Below, one piece after another: positions 27,054 to 36,700 of a stretch of DNA of 64,000 nt (positions within the stretch are counted from its first letter, which is position 1; every line of letters begins with the position of its first letter). Location: the NCBI RefSeq assembly GCF_003688935.1, contig NZ_REGE01000003.1:62001-126000 (forward strand). The letters are read 5' to 3'. The notes under the pieces are model-generated. The model was not told the origin of the DNA, did no database searches, and was given only the letters and a program-made list of their open reading frames with translations. Position numbers and translations under genes: made by a program. The stretch comes from Corynebacterium macginleyi (GTDB lineage Bacteria; Actinomycetota; Actinomycetes; Mycobacteriales; Mycobacteriaceae).

Positions 27054-28286
27054 ATTTTTCGGCATGCGCTCTACTTCCACCGTGCCCTCCTCACGGGGCT
27101 CACGGCCGAAGAGCCAGGCGATGATGCCGAAAAAGGCAATGGCGCCGCAGACGGTGAAGGCGGTGGGAAAGCCATAGACATCGGCAAGCAGCCCGATGAG
27201 CATGGGGCCCACGATCTGGCCGAAGTCTCCTGCCATCTGGAACGCGGACAATACCTTACCGCCAGAGCGCTCGTTACCCACGACGTCTGCCACCGCGGCG
27301 GTTTGGGAGGGATTAATAAGGCCAGACGCTGCGCCGGCAAGCGCGGATACAAGCAAGAGGAACCACACGCTGGTAGCCAGGCCCATCAGCACCATGAAGA
27401 TGGCGGAGCCTACCAAGCCAATAAGGATAAGAGGCTTGCGGCCGTGGAAATCGGACCACTGTCCGGAGAATTGGAGAACAACCGCATTGCCTGCTGCAAA
27501 CGTCGCGAGCGCCAGGCCCGAGGCCGCAGCGCCGTTATGGAAAATGGCGGCGGCGAAAAGCGGCAGGACGGACACGCGTACGCCCATATTGATCCAACCG
27601 TGGGCGAAGTTAGATGTCAGCACCGCGCGGAAAGCAGTATCACCCCAAGCCTCCTGCAGGCGCATGGGCGGCAGATCCGAGGTAGTGGCGTGGGAATGGT
27701 TGACCCGCGGCATCTGCCACCACACAACGAAAGCGGCAAGCATCACGCCGATGCCTTAGATGAAAAATGGCCAGCGAAACCCCAGGAAGGAAAGGCCGGC
27801 ACCGAGGACTGGGCCGACAACATTGCCCAGCAGGAAAGCCGTGGCATAGGTAGCAGAACACTTACCGCGAATTGCCGGTGGGGACAAGCGCACGATAAGA
27901 CCCATCGCGGAGACAGTAAACATGGTCGAACCAAGTCCTGCCAGGGCGCGCAGCACCACAATGTGCCAATACTCCTGGGCAATAGCAACCAAGCCTGTAG
28001 TCACGGCAACAGCCATCAGGCCCACCAGGTAAACACGGCGTGAGCCCACGCGATCCACTAGCGAACCAGACACCGGGGCGAAAATGAGCCGGGAGGCAGC
28101 GAAGATGGATACCACGAGGCCGGCGGCGGCCATCGATACATCGAAGCTGACCACGAACTGCGGTAAAAGCGGGGCGATCAGGCCATAACCTAAGGCGATA
28201 ATAAACGCCGCCGTTACCATGACCCAGATTTCCCGCGGCACCGTGGGCTTTTCATAGGAAGCCGGTTCCGCATTAGCACTTTTCAT
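27048..28286 (-). pseudogene. MFS transporter interrupted by one in-frame TAA
   Basis: One reading frame of about 412 codons encodes a 12-helix major facilitator protein, broken only by TAA at 27756-27758. The upstream part (from 28286) holds helices 1-5 and the MFS signature 'GSLVDRVGSRRVYLVG' near residue 75. After the stop the same frame continues GIGVMLAAFVVWWQMPRV and then the C-terminal half with 'GQWSDFHGRKPLILIG'. A single substitution (for example TAC or CAA to TAA) explains it. Family members are usually drug or metabolite exporters. The second half could be re-initiated at GTG 27746, but half a transporter is unlikely to work alone. Confidence 0.85.
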
Positions 28287-28398
28287 AGCACGTGCAACCT
28301 TATGCCTTTGAAGGCCTGAAAGCTATTTAACCCATACGTTCGAATATGTGTTTGACTTATTCGGACCTGTGTCCGCCTTACCGTTTAAGGTGTGTGCC

Positions 28399-28911
28399 AT
28401 GCACAATGTAAATAGCAGCTTTTCGCACACAGTACCCAATGAGCCCAGCGCCAAGGCGGCGGAAATCGCCGCCGCCTTGGCCTACTACCATCATGAAACC
28501 GTCAGCTCCATTTCCGCCATCATCCACCACCCGCGGTCCTTGGCTCGCCCCACCCCAACGTGGCGCCCGCCCATACAGCAACTGCCACCTACACCTAACG
28601 GCGGGGACTACAGCATGAGCATTACCCGCCACCGCGTGGGAGCGCGTGTAAAGGCGCGGATTCGCGGGTTCGGCGAAAGCCGCATCCCTGCCTACCTCAT
28701 CACGATTCGCATCACCGGTAATTTTGGGCAGGTCGTCGATCCCGCCACGTCAGAAGGGTGGATACGCACGCTTATTCCCGCTGAAGAAGCTGGCGCAGTC
28801 CATGAGATCTCCCGCGGGCCAAATGCCACGTACGTGTGGCTGGTAGACAGCGCCTTCCAACCCGTGCACTCGCCGGAATCCCTTTTCGCTGGATTCCAGC
28901 AAGCGGCTTAG
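28399..28911 (+). CDS. Unrecognised 170-residue protein
   Basis: I do not recognise this protein. It starts MHNVNSSFSHT, has a helix with 'AAEIAAALAYYHHETVSS', then a Pro-rich linker ('ARPTPTWRPPIQQLPPTP') and a compact C-terminal domain rich in beta-like stretches from about residue 75. No signal peptide, membrane span or catalytic motif is seen. ATG 28399 is preferred to an in-frame ATG 51 bp upstream because TAAGGT lies at 28386-28391, 7 nt before it, suggesting a leaderless transcript. It is divergent from the MFS pseudogene. Confidence 0.6.
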   Translation: MHNVNSSFSHTVPNEPSAKAAEIAAALAYYHHETVSSISAIIHHPRSLARPTPTWRPPIQQLPPTPNGGDYSMSITRHRVGARVKARIRGFGESRIPAYLITIRITGNFGQVVDPATSEGWIRTLIPAEEAGAVHEISRGPNATYVWLVDSAFQPVHSPESLFAGFQQAA

Positions 28912-28914
28912 GGC

Positions 28915-29769
28915 TTAGTTGTTGTCGCTCTCGTCGTCAGCGTCAGTATCATCGTCTTCGGTGAAAGTGTCGAAGAATTCAAGGTCCTCGTCGTCATCAT
29001 CGTCGGCATCTTCGGAAAAGATGTCGTAGACGTCTGGTTCCTCGAAGTCATCCTCATCAAAGTTGACGAGCTGAGCCTCCCAATCCAGGGCCTGTTCCGA
29101 GACCAAACCGAGCACGTCAAAGAGGCGGTCAAAATCGGTGTAGGTGCCCAGTTCTAGGGCCTCAGCGGGGACTTCCACGATGGGAATGTCATCGGAGCCG
29201 GTGTTGCCAAAGAGGGCGAGGCGCTCGTCTTCATCGAGGTCGTCGCCTTCTTCATCCACTCGCCATAGCTCCGTGACGGCCTCGTCTTCGAGCTCTTCAA
29301 TGTCTTCTTCGTCGAAATCAAAAGCGAGAAAACGCACGATGGCAGAGGGCACACCGTCGATTGTTTCTACCAATACGCGCAGTTCAGAATCATTGCCAAC
29401 GTCCGCCACCACAAGGTGCGGGTTAAATTCATCCTGATCAAACTCCAATTCCGCGATGCGCTCATCGGTGCCTTCCAAGAGATCCCGCAAGACGGTGACG
29501 ACCTGGTCGGTGGCGATGTGGCGGGAGACGGCTTCTACAGCGTCTTCGACAGAAAAGGCAACAGAGACCAAGACGGCCTCAAATTCTTCATCGTCTTCAT
29601 CCACATCCGCGGCAGCGATGTACACGTTAGCGGCCGGCAAAAGAGGATCGATTTCGACAAACTGGATTTCCAAATCAGAGGTGATTGGAACGAACATGAC
29701 GTCTTCGTTGACGCGGGACTCGATGCCCTCAGCGTCCAACGCGGAAGCGATATCTTCGAAAAAGCTCAT
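28915..29769 (-). CDS. Acidic protein with Asp/Glu-rich C-terminal tail
   Basis: A 284-residue strongly acidic cytoplasmic protein. Two alpha/beta segments of similar layout (about residues 1-95 and 100-170) loosely recall YbjN-type folds, but this is weak. The last 80 residues are dominated by Asp and Glu and are probably disordered. No catalytic motif is seen. The start is uncertain: ATG 29769 (MSFFEDIA) is used; ATG 29787 is the alternative. Codons further upstream overlap the carboxylesterase region antisense and are rejected. It is convergent with the preceding gene (3-bp gap). Confidence 0.65.
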   Translation of the reverse strand: MSFFEDIASALDAEGIESRVNEDVMFVPITSDLEIQFVEIDPLLPAANVYIAAADVDEDDEEFEAVLVSVAFSVEDAVEAVSRHIATDQVVTVLRDLLEGTDERIAELEFDQDEFNPHLVVADVGNDSELRVLVETIDGVPSAIVRFLAFDFDEEDIEELEDEAVTELWRVDEEGDDLDEDERLALFGNTGSDDIPIVEVPAEALELGTYTDFDRLFDVLGLVSEQALDWEAQLVNFDEDDFEEPDVYDIFSEDADDDDDEDLEFFDTFTEDDDTDADDESDNN

Positions 29770-29851
29770 GGTGGTGTAAAAATCCATCCTTCGGAAGCAG
29801 AGGTCCCCGCGGTGGGCAAGACGCCACCCGCGGTCACTGTGGAGTCTACCG

Positions 29852-31555
29852 CTAATCTTGCCGAAGTGGTTCAAAACCAAGAGAACGCAACAACTCTGGG
29901 CGCCCACTTCCCCACTCCACCATGCGGTAATTCTCCCATGCCCTGCGGCGCTCGTCGTTGGGGGCGTCGAGGATATAAGCCTGCTCATCAAAGATCATGG
30001 TCGCACGCTCACCGCTGTCATAGCGCGGCCACTGCGCCTTGGGGCTGCCGCCGTGGATGAACGCGGCCCAGTGATCCTGCATAGTAGAGGTCAATTCCTC
30101 CATCTCAGAGCGCGCGCCCCAGCCGGTTAGCAAAGAGGCGCGCGAAGACTGGGGATCGCCAAAAATGTTGCCCAATTCCATTGAGTGCATGGCACCTAAC
30201 CCCAACCACTTCAAGACGGCGGAGGCGAAGTCGAAGCGGTACATCCACGTATCGTTGTCTTGAGAATGGGCACTGGCGATGCGGGTAGAGGGCGCCCAAA
30301 AGAGGGCATCGGCAAGCAAATGTGCAAAATCCTGCCTGCGAATCGCGCCCCCGTAAGCGGCGACGACCTCAGCGGCATGGTGGGGATCGTAGGAGGCCAA
30401 GAGCCGCAAGGCGGCGCGCTCGCGGGTGCTTTGGCGCTGAAAGAGGAATTTACCAAAGCTCGCTTCATCCGAATTCGTGCCAATCAGCAGCGGTATTTTG
30501 TGCTGGTGGCCTTGTTCAAAGGCGGTGATGGGGTGCTCCGGCAAAAGCTCACCATCAACCGTGGGCGCATAGCAGGAGTTAAGGTGCAGTAGCTCGCCGG
30601 CGCGCCACATCATCGATTGGCCCGAGCGCACCACATCCGCACAGTCTTCCTGGCGCAGGTCATCCACGCTCACCCGGCGTGGAAGGCCGACACGGCGCGC
30701 AAGTTCGCGGGCCCACAAGGTGGATTGAGCGCGGGAATGAACCAGTGCAATGGGCGGGGATTGGGCAATCGCGCGGTGGAAAAGCCCCTCGGCCGGTGGG
30801 CTGGTCATTAACGCTAGCACCGCGGCGCCGCCGGCGGATTCGCCCATGAGGGTGACCGAATCTGGGTTCCCGCCGAAAGCGGCGATATTATCTCGCACCC
30901 ATGTAAGAGCCAGAATCTGATCGGCCACGGCGGGATTGGCGCTGCACTCGCCGCCGAGGCTTCGCAAGTCGAGATACCCCAGGGCGTTGAGGCGGAAGTT
31001 GATGGATACATAAACCACGTTCATGCGGGTGGCGAGCTCAAACCCGCGCAGCATGAGCATGTGGGACGAGCCCAAGATGAAGCTGCCGCCATGCAGATAC
31101 ACCACGACGGGCAGCTTGTCCTCCGTGCGTGGGCGCACGATGTCGAGGTACAAGCAATCCTCAGAGCCGACGATACGGTCGGTCCAGGAATACGTTGGCT
31201 GTGGAGCAATCGGCCCGAATTGGCTACAATCGCGCACCCCCTCCCAATGCGGTGCAGGCTGTGGGGCGCAAAAGCGACGGTCCCCCGCAGTGGAGGCACC
31301 GAAGGGAATGCCGCGCCAGGTGCGCACCGGCCCGGCGCTAATGGGGCGATCGACCCGCAGGTCTTCTTCGATGACCCCGCGCACCCAACCGGACGCGGTG
31401 CGCACGGTGAGTTCATCCGCGTAAGCATTCTGCGCCCGCTCATGGGCCTGGCGGGCACGCTCGTGAGCGCGCAGGGCTCGCAAACGCGCGGCAGCAGTAG
31501 GCTCTTCGGAATACGAGTCCTCCCTGTCGCGTTGTGTACTTTGCGGGTAAGGCAT
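29852..31555 (-). CDS. Type B carboxylesterase family protein
   Basis: A 567-residue alpha/beta hydrolase of the carboxylesterase type B family. The oxyanion-hole motif 'YLHGGSFILGS' is near residue 150, the nucleophile elbow 'GESAGG' near 230 and 'IGTNSDEASFGKF' near 345; a His in the C-terminal third should complete the triad. A basic, helical N-terminal stretch (residues 1-50) lacks a signal peptide, so the enzyme is probably cytoplasmic. It hydrolyses carboxylic esters; the natural substrate is unknown. ATG 31555 has GGGGGT before it and TAAGCT 7 nt upstream (31563-31568), so it may be leaderless. Confidence 0.88.
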   Translation of the reverse strand: MPYPQSTQRDREDSYSEEPTAAARLRALRAHERARQAHERAQNAYADELTVRTASGWVRGVIEEDLRVDRPISAGPVRTWRGIPFGASTAGDRRFCAPQPAPHWEGVRDCSQFGPIAPQPTYSWTDRIVGSEDCLYLDIVRPRTEDKLPVVVYLHGGSFILGSSHMLMLRGFELATRMNVVYVSINFRLNALGYLDLRSLGGECSANPAVADQILALTWVRDNIAAFGGNPDSVTLMGESAGGAAVLALMTSPPAEGLFHRAIAQSPPIALVHSRAQSTLWARELARRVGLPRRVSVDDLRQEDCADVVRSGQSMMWRAGELLHLNSCYAPTVDGELLPEHPITAFEQGHQHKIPLLIGTNSDEASFGKFLFQRQSTRERAALRLLASYDPHHAAEVVAAYGGAIRRQDFAHLLADALFWAPSTRIASAHSQDNDTWMYRFDFASAVLKWLGLGAMHSMELGNIFGDPQSSRASLLTGWGARSEMEELTSTMQDHWAAFIHGGSPKAQWPRYDSGERATMIFDEQAYILDAPNDERRRAWENYRMVEWGSGRPELLRSLGFEPLRQD

Positions 31556-31699
31556 ACCCCCTAGCTTAGGTAGGTTGCACGCTGGTCGCGATTCGAATCG
31601 CACCGGGCTACCTCCCTCCTTCCAAGGTCAGGACTATGCTAGATAAAAATTCCATCGATACCACTGCCCCAACGAACAAAGATTGGTGTGGGAAAAGGC

Positions 31700-32437
31700 A
31701 TGTCCATATTTAAAAAGTCCACCCCGGATGAAACAGCTAATAACACATACGACATCGATCCGGAGCACAGCGGACGCTTTACCAAGGCGTTGCTGAGCTC
31801 TCTGGACCGCGCCGTGTCCGTGCAATCCGGAGTTATTTCCAAGTACGTCGAGAATCTAAAGAAGCGCCACCCAGATGCCACTGACCAGGAGTTGCAGGGC
31901 TTTATTGATAAGCACTTCATCTCTATCACTACCGGCACGGGCGCGGCCGCCGGCGCTTCTGCTTCTATCCCCGGCATCGGTCTCATTACGGGTGCGGCCG
32001 CCATCGGTGCGGAATCCGTGGTTTTCCTTGAGGCCGCGGTGTGGTACATCCTGGCCTCCGCTTACCTGCGCGGTGATGACATCTCCTCGCCCGAGCGCCG
32101 CCGCGCGCTAGTACTGGTGGTATTGACAGGCTCTAAGGGGTCCGCAGTGGTCGATACCTTCGTTGGTGACCTCGGCACGGTCACGGGGGCGCGCTCCGTT
32201 GCCTCACTCTCCCGATTTTCCGGGCCCACCCTGTCAGGCATCAACGGCCGCCTAACCAAGGTATTTACCAAGCAGATTACCAAGCGCATGAAGTGGGCCT
32301 GGGTGGGCAAACTCATGCCCATGGGCATCGGGGCTGTCATTGGCACGAAGGCCAATCGCAAACTGGCCAATCAGGTCATCGAACACGCCCGCCAGCAACT
32401 CTCCCCTCTTTCTCACACAAATGCGGGCACCCCATGA
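31700..32437 (+). CDS. Unrecognised protein with Ala/Gly-rich hydrophobic core
   Basis: A 245-residue protein I cannot name. After a polar N-terminal 85 residues comes a small-residue-rich hydrophobic stretch ('TGTGAAAGASASIPGIGLIT' near 92-111) and 'VVFLEAAVWYILASAYLRGD'. The C-terminus is basic ('FTKQITKRMKWAW') and may touch the membrane. The layout is slightly reminiscent of EcsC-like proteins but the match is weak. ATG 31700 is preferred over GTG 31688, which lies in its GGGAAAAGG ribosome site. It precedes odhA by about 160 bp on the same strand. Confidence 0.65.
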   Translation: MSIFKKSTPDETANNTYDIDPEHSGRFTKALLSSLDRAVSVQSGVISKYVENLKKRHPDATDQELQGFIDKHFISITTGTGAAAGASASIPGIGLITGAAAIGAESVVFLEAAVWYILASAYLRGDDISSPERRRALVLVVLTGSKGSAVVDTFVGDLGTVTGARSVASLSRFSGPTLSGINGRLTKVFTKQITKRMKWAWVGKLMPMGIGAVIGTKANRKLANQVIEHARQQLSPLSHTNAGTP

Positions 32438-32538
32438 CCGTTTAGAGCGGATCCACTACCCCTGACGTAGTGAAGGGGAGGGCTTAGTCCGTATCATATA
32501 GGCAGACACTTTGGCGGATGAGATATGCGCTCGTGCAA

Positions 32539-32548
32539 AGTCCGGACT
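32539..32548. promoter_or_regulatory. Palindrome AGTCCGGACT in the odhA leader region
   Basis: A perfect 10-bp palindrome 51 bp before the odhA start. An octamer pair TTAGTCCG (32484-32491) and CGGACTAA (32543-32550) brackets the same region, so the odhA upstream sequence can form alternative pairings. An operator or a leader structure is possible; nothing identifies the factor. Confidence 0.3.
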
Positions 32549-32599
32549 AAAGTCGAATAAACGACCATTTAAAGCAGAGAAATGAGGCGAATACCTGCC

Positions 32600-35500
32600 G
32601 TGAGCACATCGAGCATCTTCGGCCCGAATGCGTGGCTGATAGACGAGCAGTTCCAGCAGTACTCCAAGGATCCTAGCTCCGTAGACAAGGAATGGCGCGA
32701 CTATTTCGAAGCAAACGGTGCGCCTAAGGCACAGCCAGAAGCTAAGTCTCCTTCGAAAGCATCTCAGCCACAGAAGGCGAAGGCAGAGTCCACGTCCTCA
32801 GCCAAGAAGACCGAAGGTACCACCACCGCCCGCAAGCAAGAGGCCCGCGATACCAATGTGAAAGAATCGGTATCGAAGACCGCGGAAAAGACCGCGAAGG
32901 CTAAGCGTTTTGCCGGCACCAATACGCAGTCTCCGCTGGATGACCTAGCAGATTATAAGGGCGGCGAAGAGCGCCAGCTCAAGGGCATGTTCAAGGCGAT
33001 TGCTAAGAACATGGAAGAATCCCTCGAAATTCCTACCGCTACCACCGTGCGCGATATGCCGGTCAAGCTCATGTGGGAAAACCGCTCTATGATCAATGAC
33101 CACCTCAAGCGTACCCGCGGTGGCAAGATATCCTTTACCCACATTATTGGCTATGCCATGGTCAAGGCCGTGCAGCTGCACCCGGGTATGAACGTGCGTT
33201 ACGAGGAAAAGGACGGCAAGCCCTTCGTCGTCGAGCCAGAGCACATTAACCTGGGCCTAGCCATCGACCTCCCGCAAAAGGATGGTTCTCGCGCACTCGT
33301 AGTCGCCGCCATCAAGAAGTGCGAGACCAAGTCCTTCGCCGAATTCATTGAGGCTTACGAGGACATCGTTACCCGTTCCCGTAAGAACAAGCTCACCATG
33401 GATGACTTCTCTGGGGTCACCATTAACTTGACCAACCCGGGCGGCATCGGCACCCGCCACTCCGTAGCCCGCCTGACCAAGGGCGCCGGCTCCATTATCG
33501 GCGTTGGTTCCATGGACTACCCGGCAGAATTCGCCGGCGCCTCCGCCGACCGTCTGGCTGACTTGGGCGTCGGCCGCCTGGTCACCTTGACCTCCACCTA
33601 TGACCACCGCGTCATCCAGGGCGCAGAGTCCGGCGAGTTCCTGCGCACCATCGGGCAGCTTATTGTTGATGACGCCTTCTGGGACGAGCTCTTCGAATCC
33701 ATGGGCGTTCCCTATGAGCCCTTCCGCTGGGCACAGGACATACCCAACTCTGGCGTGGACAAGAACACCCGCGTCATGCAGCTCATCGAGTCTTACCGCT
33801 CTCGCGGGCACTTGCTTGCCGATGTCAACCCGCTCGGCTGGAGCCAGCCTGGCCTGCCCAGCCCGGATCACCGCGATCTCGACATCGCTACGCACGGCCT
33901 GACCATCTGGGATCTAGACCGCGTCTTCAATGTCGGTGGATTTGGTGGCAAGGAACAAATGACCTTGCGCGAAGTGCTTTCCCGACTACGCGCTGCCTAT
34001 ACGCTGAAAGTGGGCTCCGAGTACACCCACATCCTTGACCGCGACGAGCGCAGCTGGATGCAGGACCGCCTCGAAGCCGGCATGCCAAAGCCTTCCAATG
34101 CCGAGCAGAAGTACATCCTGCAGAAGGTCAACGCCGCCGAGGCATTCGAGAACTTCCTGCAAACCAAGTACGTAGGCCAGAAGCGCTTCTCCCTCGAGGG
34201 CGCCGAGACCCTTATTCCTTTGCTGGATTCCATCATCGACACTGCTGCGGGCCAGGGCCTCGATGAGGTCGTTATGGGCATGCCACACCGCGGCCGCCTG
34301 AACGTGCTGTTCAATATCGTAGGCAAGCCGCTGGCAGATATCTTCGGAGAGTTCGACGGAAACTACAAGGGCGGCCAGCTCGGCGGCTCCGGTGATGTCA
34401 AGTACCACTTGGGCGCCGAGGGCGAGCACCTGCAGATGTTCGGCGACGGCGAAATCAAAGTCACCCTTGCTGCCAACCCATCCCACCTCGAGGCAGTCGA
34501 CCCAGTTATGGAGGGCATTGCCCGCGCCAAGCAGGACATCTTGGACAAAGGCAAAGACGGCTACTCCGTAGTTCCCGTCATGCTGCACGGCGATGCGTCC
34601 TTCACCGGCCTTGGCGTTGTGCAAGAGACCATCAACCTATCCCAGCTACGCGGCTATACTAACGGCGGTACCATCCACATCGTGGTCAACAACCAGGTCG
34701 GCTTTACCACCACCCCGGATTCTGGCCGTTCTACTTACTACGTCACCGACCTGGCCAAGGGCTTTGACTGCCCGGTCTTCCATGTCAATGGTGATGACCC
34801 CGAAGCCGTTGTTTGGGTAGGACAGATGGCCGCCGAGTACCGCCGCCAGTTTGGCAAGGATGTCTTCATTGACCTCGTGGTCTACCGCCTGCGCGGCCAC
34901 AACGAGGCCGACGACCCATCCATGACCCAGCCTCAGCTGTACTCGGTCATCGAAAACCACAAACCAGTGCGAGAGCACTACACCAACGAACTCATTGGCC
35001 GTGGCGATCTCTCCGCCGAAGACGCCGAGGCAGCGGCACGCGACTTCCACGACCAGATGGAGTCCGTATTCACCGAACACAAAGAGGCGGAAAAGGCAGG
35101 CCCCAAGGAACAGACCGGTATTACCTCTTCGCAAGAGCTTACCCGTGGTCTGGATACCTCCATCACGGCTGAAGAATTAGCCGAGCTTGGTGATGCCTAT
35201 GCCAACCCGCCCGAAGACTTTGAGTATCACAAGCGCGTGGCCAAGGTGGCTATGGACCGCGCGAAGTCAGTCCGCGAAGGCGGCATCGACTGGGGCTGGG
35301 GCGAGCTGCTCGCCTTCGGTTCCCTGGCTAACCAGGGCAAGGTCGTACGCCTAGCCGGCGAGGATTCCCGCCGCGGTACCTTCACCCAGCGCCATGCCGT
35401 TACTTTCGACCCCCGCAATAGCAACGAGTACAACCCGCTCAACTCCTTGGCCGTGTCCAAAAACAACGGCGGTAAGTTCATGGTCTATAACTCCGCGCTG

Positions 35501-36349
35501 ACCGAGTTCGCCGGCATGGGCTTTGAATACGGCTACACCGTGGGTAACCCCGATGCCCTCGTGGCGTGGGAGGCTCAGTTCGGTGACTTTGCTAACGGCG
35601 CCCAAACCATCATTGATGAGTACCTGTCTTCTGGTGAGGCTAAGTGGGGCCAGCTATCCAGCCTAGTTCTCCTTCTGCCGCACGGCTACGAGGGCCAAGG
35701 CCCGGACCACTCCTCCGCCCGCATCGAACGCTACCTGCAGCTATGTGCGGAAGGTTCTATGACCGTGGCCCAGCCCTCCACCCCGGCTAACCACTTCCAC
35801 TTGCTGCGCCGCCAGGCTCTCGGTGAAATGAAGCGCCCGCTGGTCGTCTTCACCCCGAAGTCTATGCTGCGGAACAAGGCCGCTACCTCCTCCGTTGAGG
35901 AGTTTACTGAGGTCAAAAAGTTCCGCTCCGTTATCAATGACCCACGCTTCGTGGATGTCAATAACCAGAGGGTCAGCGACACGGACAAGGTAAAGACCAT
36001 CATGCTAGTCTCCGGCAAACTCTATTGGGACCTGGAGAAAAAGCGCGAGGCTGATGGCCGCGATGACATCGCCATCGTTCGCGTGGAAATGCTCCACCCG
36101 ATTCCGTTCAACCGCCTGAGCGAGGCATTCGGTATGTACCCGAATGCCACCCAGGTCCGGTTCGTGCAGGACGAGCCCGCCAACCAGGGACCGTGGCCCT
36201 TCTACAACGAGCATCTGCGCGACCTTATTCCGGACATGCCGGAAATGGTCCGCGTTTCTCGCCGCGCCCAGTCCTCCACGGCTACAGGTAACGCCAAGGT
36301 TCACCAGATTGAGCAAAAGAACCTACTTGAAGAGGCCTTCGACGTTTAA
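32600..36349 (+). CDS. odhA: 2-oxoglutarate dehydrogenase E1 fused to E2 succinyltransferase domain
   Basis: A 1,249-residue multifunctional protein of the 2-oxoglutarate dehydrogenase complex. The N-terminus STSSIFGPNAWLIDEQFQQY matches the corynebacterial OdhA opening, so GTG 32600 is chosen over ATG 32582. A Lys/Ala/Ser-rich linker (45-110) leads to an E2 acyltransferase catalytic domain with 'TSTYDHRVIQGAESGEFL' near 335, without a lipoyl domain. The thiamine-diphosphate E1 follows, with 'MPHRGRLNVL', 'LAANPSHLEAVDPV' and 'GDASFTGLGVVQE'. This E2-E1 fusion is known in Corynebacterium and Mycobacterium, where it uses the lipoyl domain of AceF and is inhibited by OdhI. It is a TCA-cycle control point between 2-oxoglutarate oxidation and glutamate synthesis. 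A strong terminator follows. Confidence 0.97.
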   Translation: MSTSSIFGPNAWLIDEQFQQYSKDPSSVDKEWRDYFEANGAPKAQPEAKSPSKASQPQKAKAESTSSAKKTEGTTTARKQEARDTNVKESVSKTAEKTAKAKRFAGTNTQSPLDDLADYKGGEERQLKGMFKAIAKNMEESLEIPTATTVRDMPVKLMWENRSMINDHLKRTRGGKISFTHIIGYAMVKAVQLHPGMNVRYEEKDGKPFVVEPEHINLGLAIDLPQKDGSRALVVAAIKKCETKSFAEFIEAYEDIVTRSRKNKLTMDDFSGVTINLTNPGGIGTRHSVARLTKGAGSIIGVGSMDYPAEFAGASADRLADLGVGRLVTLTSTYDHRVIQGAESGEFLRTIGQLIVDDAFWDELFESMGVPYEPFRWAQDIPNSGVDKNTRVMQLIESYRSRGHLLADVNPLGWSQPGLPSPDHRDLDIATHGLTIWDLDRVFNVGGFGGKEQMTLREVLSRLRAAYTLKVGSEYTHILDRDERSWMQDRLEAGMPKPSNAEQKYILQKVNAAEAFENFLQTKYVGQKRFSLEGAETLIPLLDSIIDTAAGQGLDEVVMGMPHRGRLNVLFNIVGKPLADIFGEFDGNYKGGQLGGSGDVKYHLGAEGEHLQMFGDGEIKVTLAANPSHLEAVDPVMEGIARAKQDILDKGKDGYSVVPVMLHGDASFTGLGVVQETINLSQLRGYTNGGTIHIVVNNQVGFTTTPDSGRSTYYVTDLAKGFDCPVFHVNGDDPEAVVWVGQMAAEYRRQFGKDVFIDLVVYRLRGHNEADDPSMTQPQLYSVIENHKPVREHYTNELIGRGDLSAEDAEAAARDFHDQMESVFTEHKEAEKAGPKEQTGITSSQELTRGLDTSITAEELAELGDAYANPPEDFEYHKRVAKVAMDRAKSVREGGIDWGWGELLAFGSLANQGKVVRLAGEDSRRGTFTQRHAVTFDPRNSNEYNPLNSLAVSKNNGGKFMVYNSALTEFAGMGFEYGYTVGNPDALVAWEAQFGDFANGAQTIIDEYLSSGEAKWGQLSSLVLLLPHGYEGQGPDHSSARIERYLQLCAEGSMTVAQPSTPANHFHLLRRQALGEMKRPLVVFTPKSMLRNKAATSSVEEFTEVKKFRSVINDPRFVDVNNQRVSDTDKVKTIMLVSGKLYWDLEKKREADGRDDIAIVRVEMLHPIPFNRLSEAFGMYPNATQVRFVQDEPANQGPWPFYNEHLRDLIPDMPEMVRVSRRAQSSTATGNAKVHQIEQKNLLEEAFDV

Positions 36350-36384
36350 TCGCAGAAACGGCACCTAGCGCGCTGCAGTGCTGA

Positions 36385-36420
36385 ATGCCCCGGTGAGGTA
36401 AATTCCTCACCGGGGCATTT
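36385..36420 (+). terminator. Intrinsic terminator after odhA
   Basis: A 14-bp perfect stem (36385-36398 with 36405-36418), loop TAAATT, then TTT, starting 35 nt after the odhA stop. The opposite strand lacks a long T run, so it mainly serves odhA. Confidence 0.88.
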
Positions 36421-36700
36421 TCAGGCTCTGTCGACTTTCTCCTCGCATGACTCTTCTTGCCCCGCTGCTGTCGCCTCACACCGGCCATCTCCCCGCCCGT
36501 CGCGCTCACCGGCGAGGTGTTGGAGCATCGGCAAGCAGCGCGGGTGAGCGCCAAGGGCAAGGTACCGAGGAAGTTGCACCACGGCGTAGACTCCCGCTCT
36601 ACTCCACCTGCCCTTCGCGCTCACGGGAATGACGATCGCGTGCTAGGGGGCGCCTTCCGGTGAGCGCGACGGGCGGCGGGGCTAAAGCGCGAGGTAAACC
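36421..36700. repeat. REP-like repeat cluster A between convergent genes
   Basis: 280 bp without a gene between odhA and a convergent lipoprotein gene. It holds four copies of a 15-bp element in alternating orientation: 36496-36510 (CCCGTCGCGCTCACC), 36543-36557 (GGTGAGCGCCAAGGG), 36611-36624 (CCCTTCGCGCTCAC) and 36659-36673 (GGTGAGCGCGACGGG). Each forward/reverse pair can fold into a stem with a loop of 30-35 nt. The same element recurs in three other gaps of the window. Confidence 0.75.

Noticed and set aside
32484..32550. Riboswitch in the odhA leader
   Set aside because: The pairing elements do not match any riboswitch fold I know; kept only as a palindrome.
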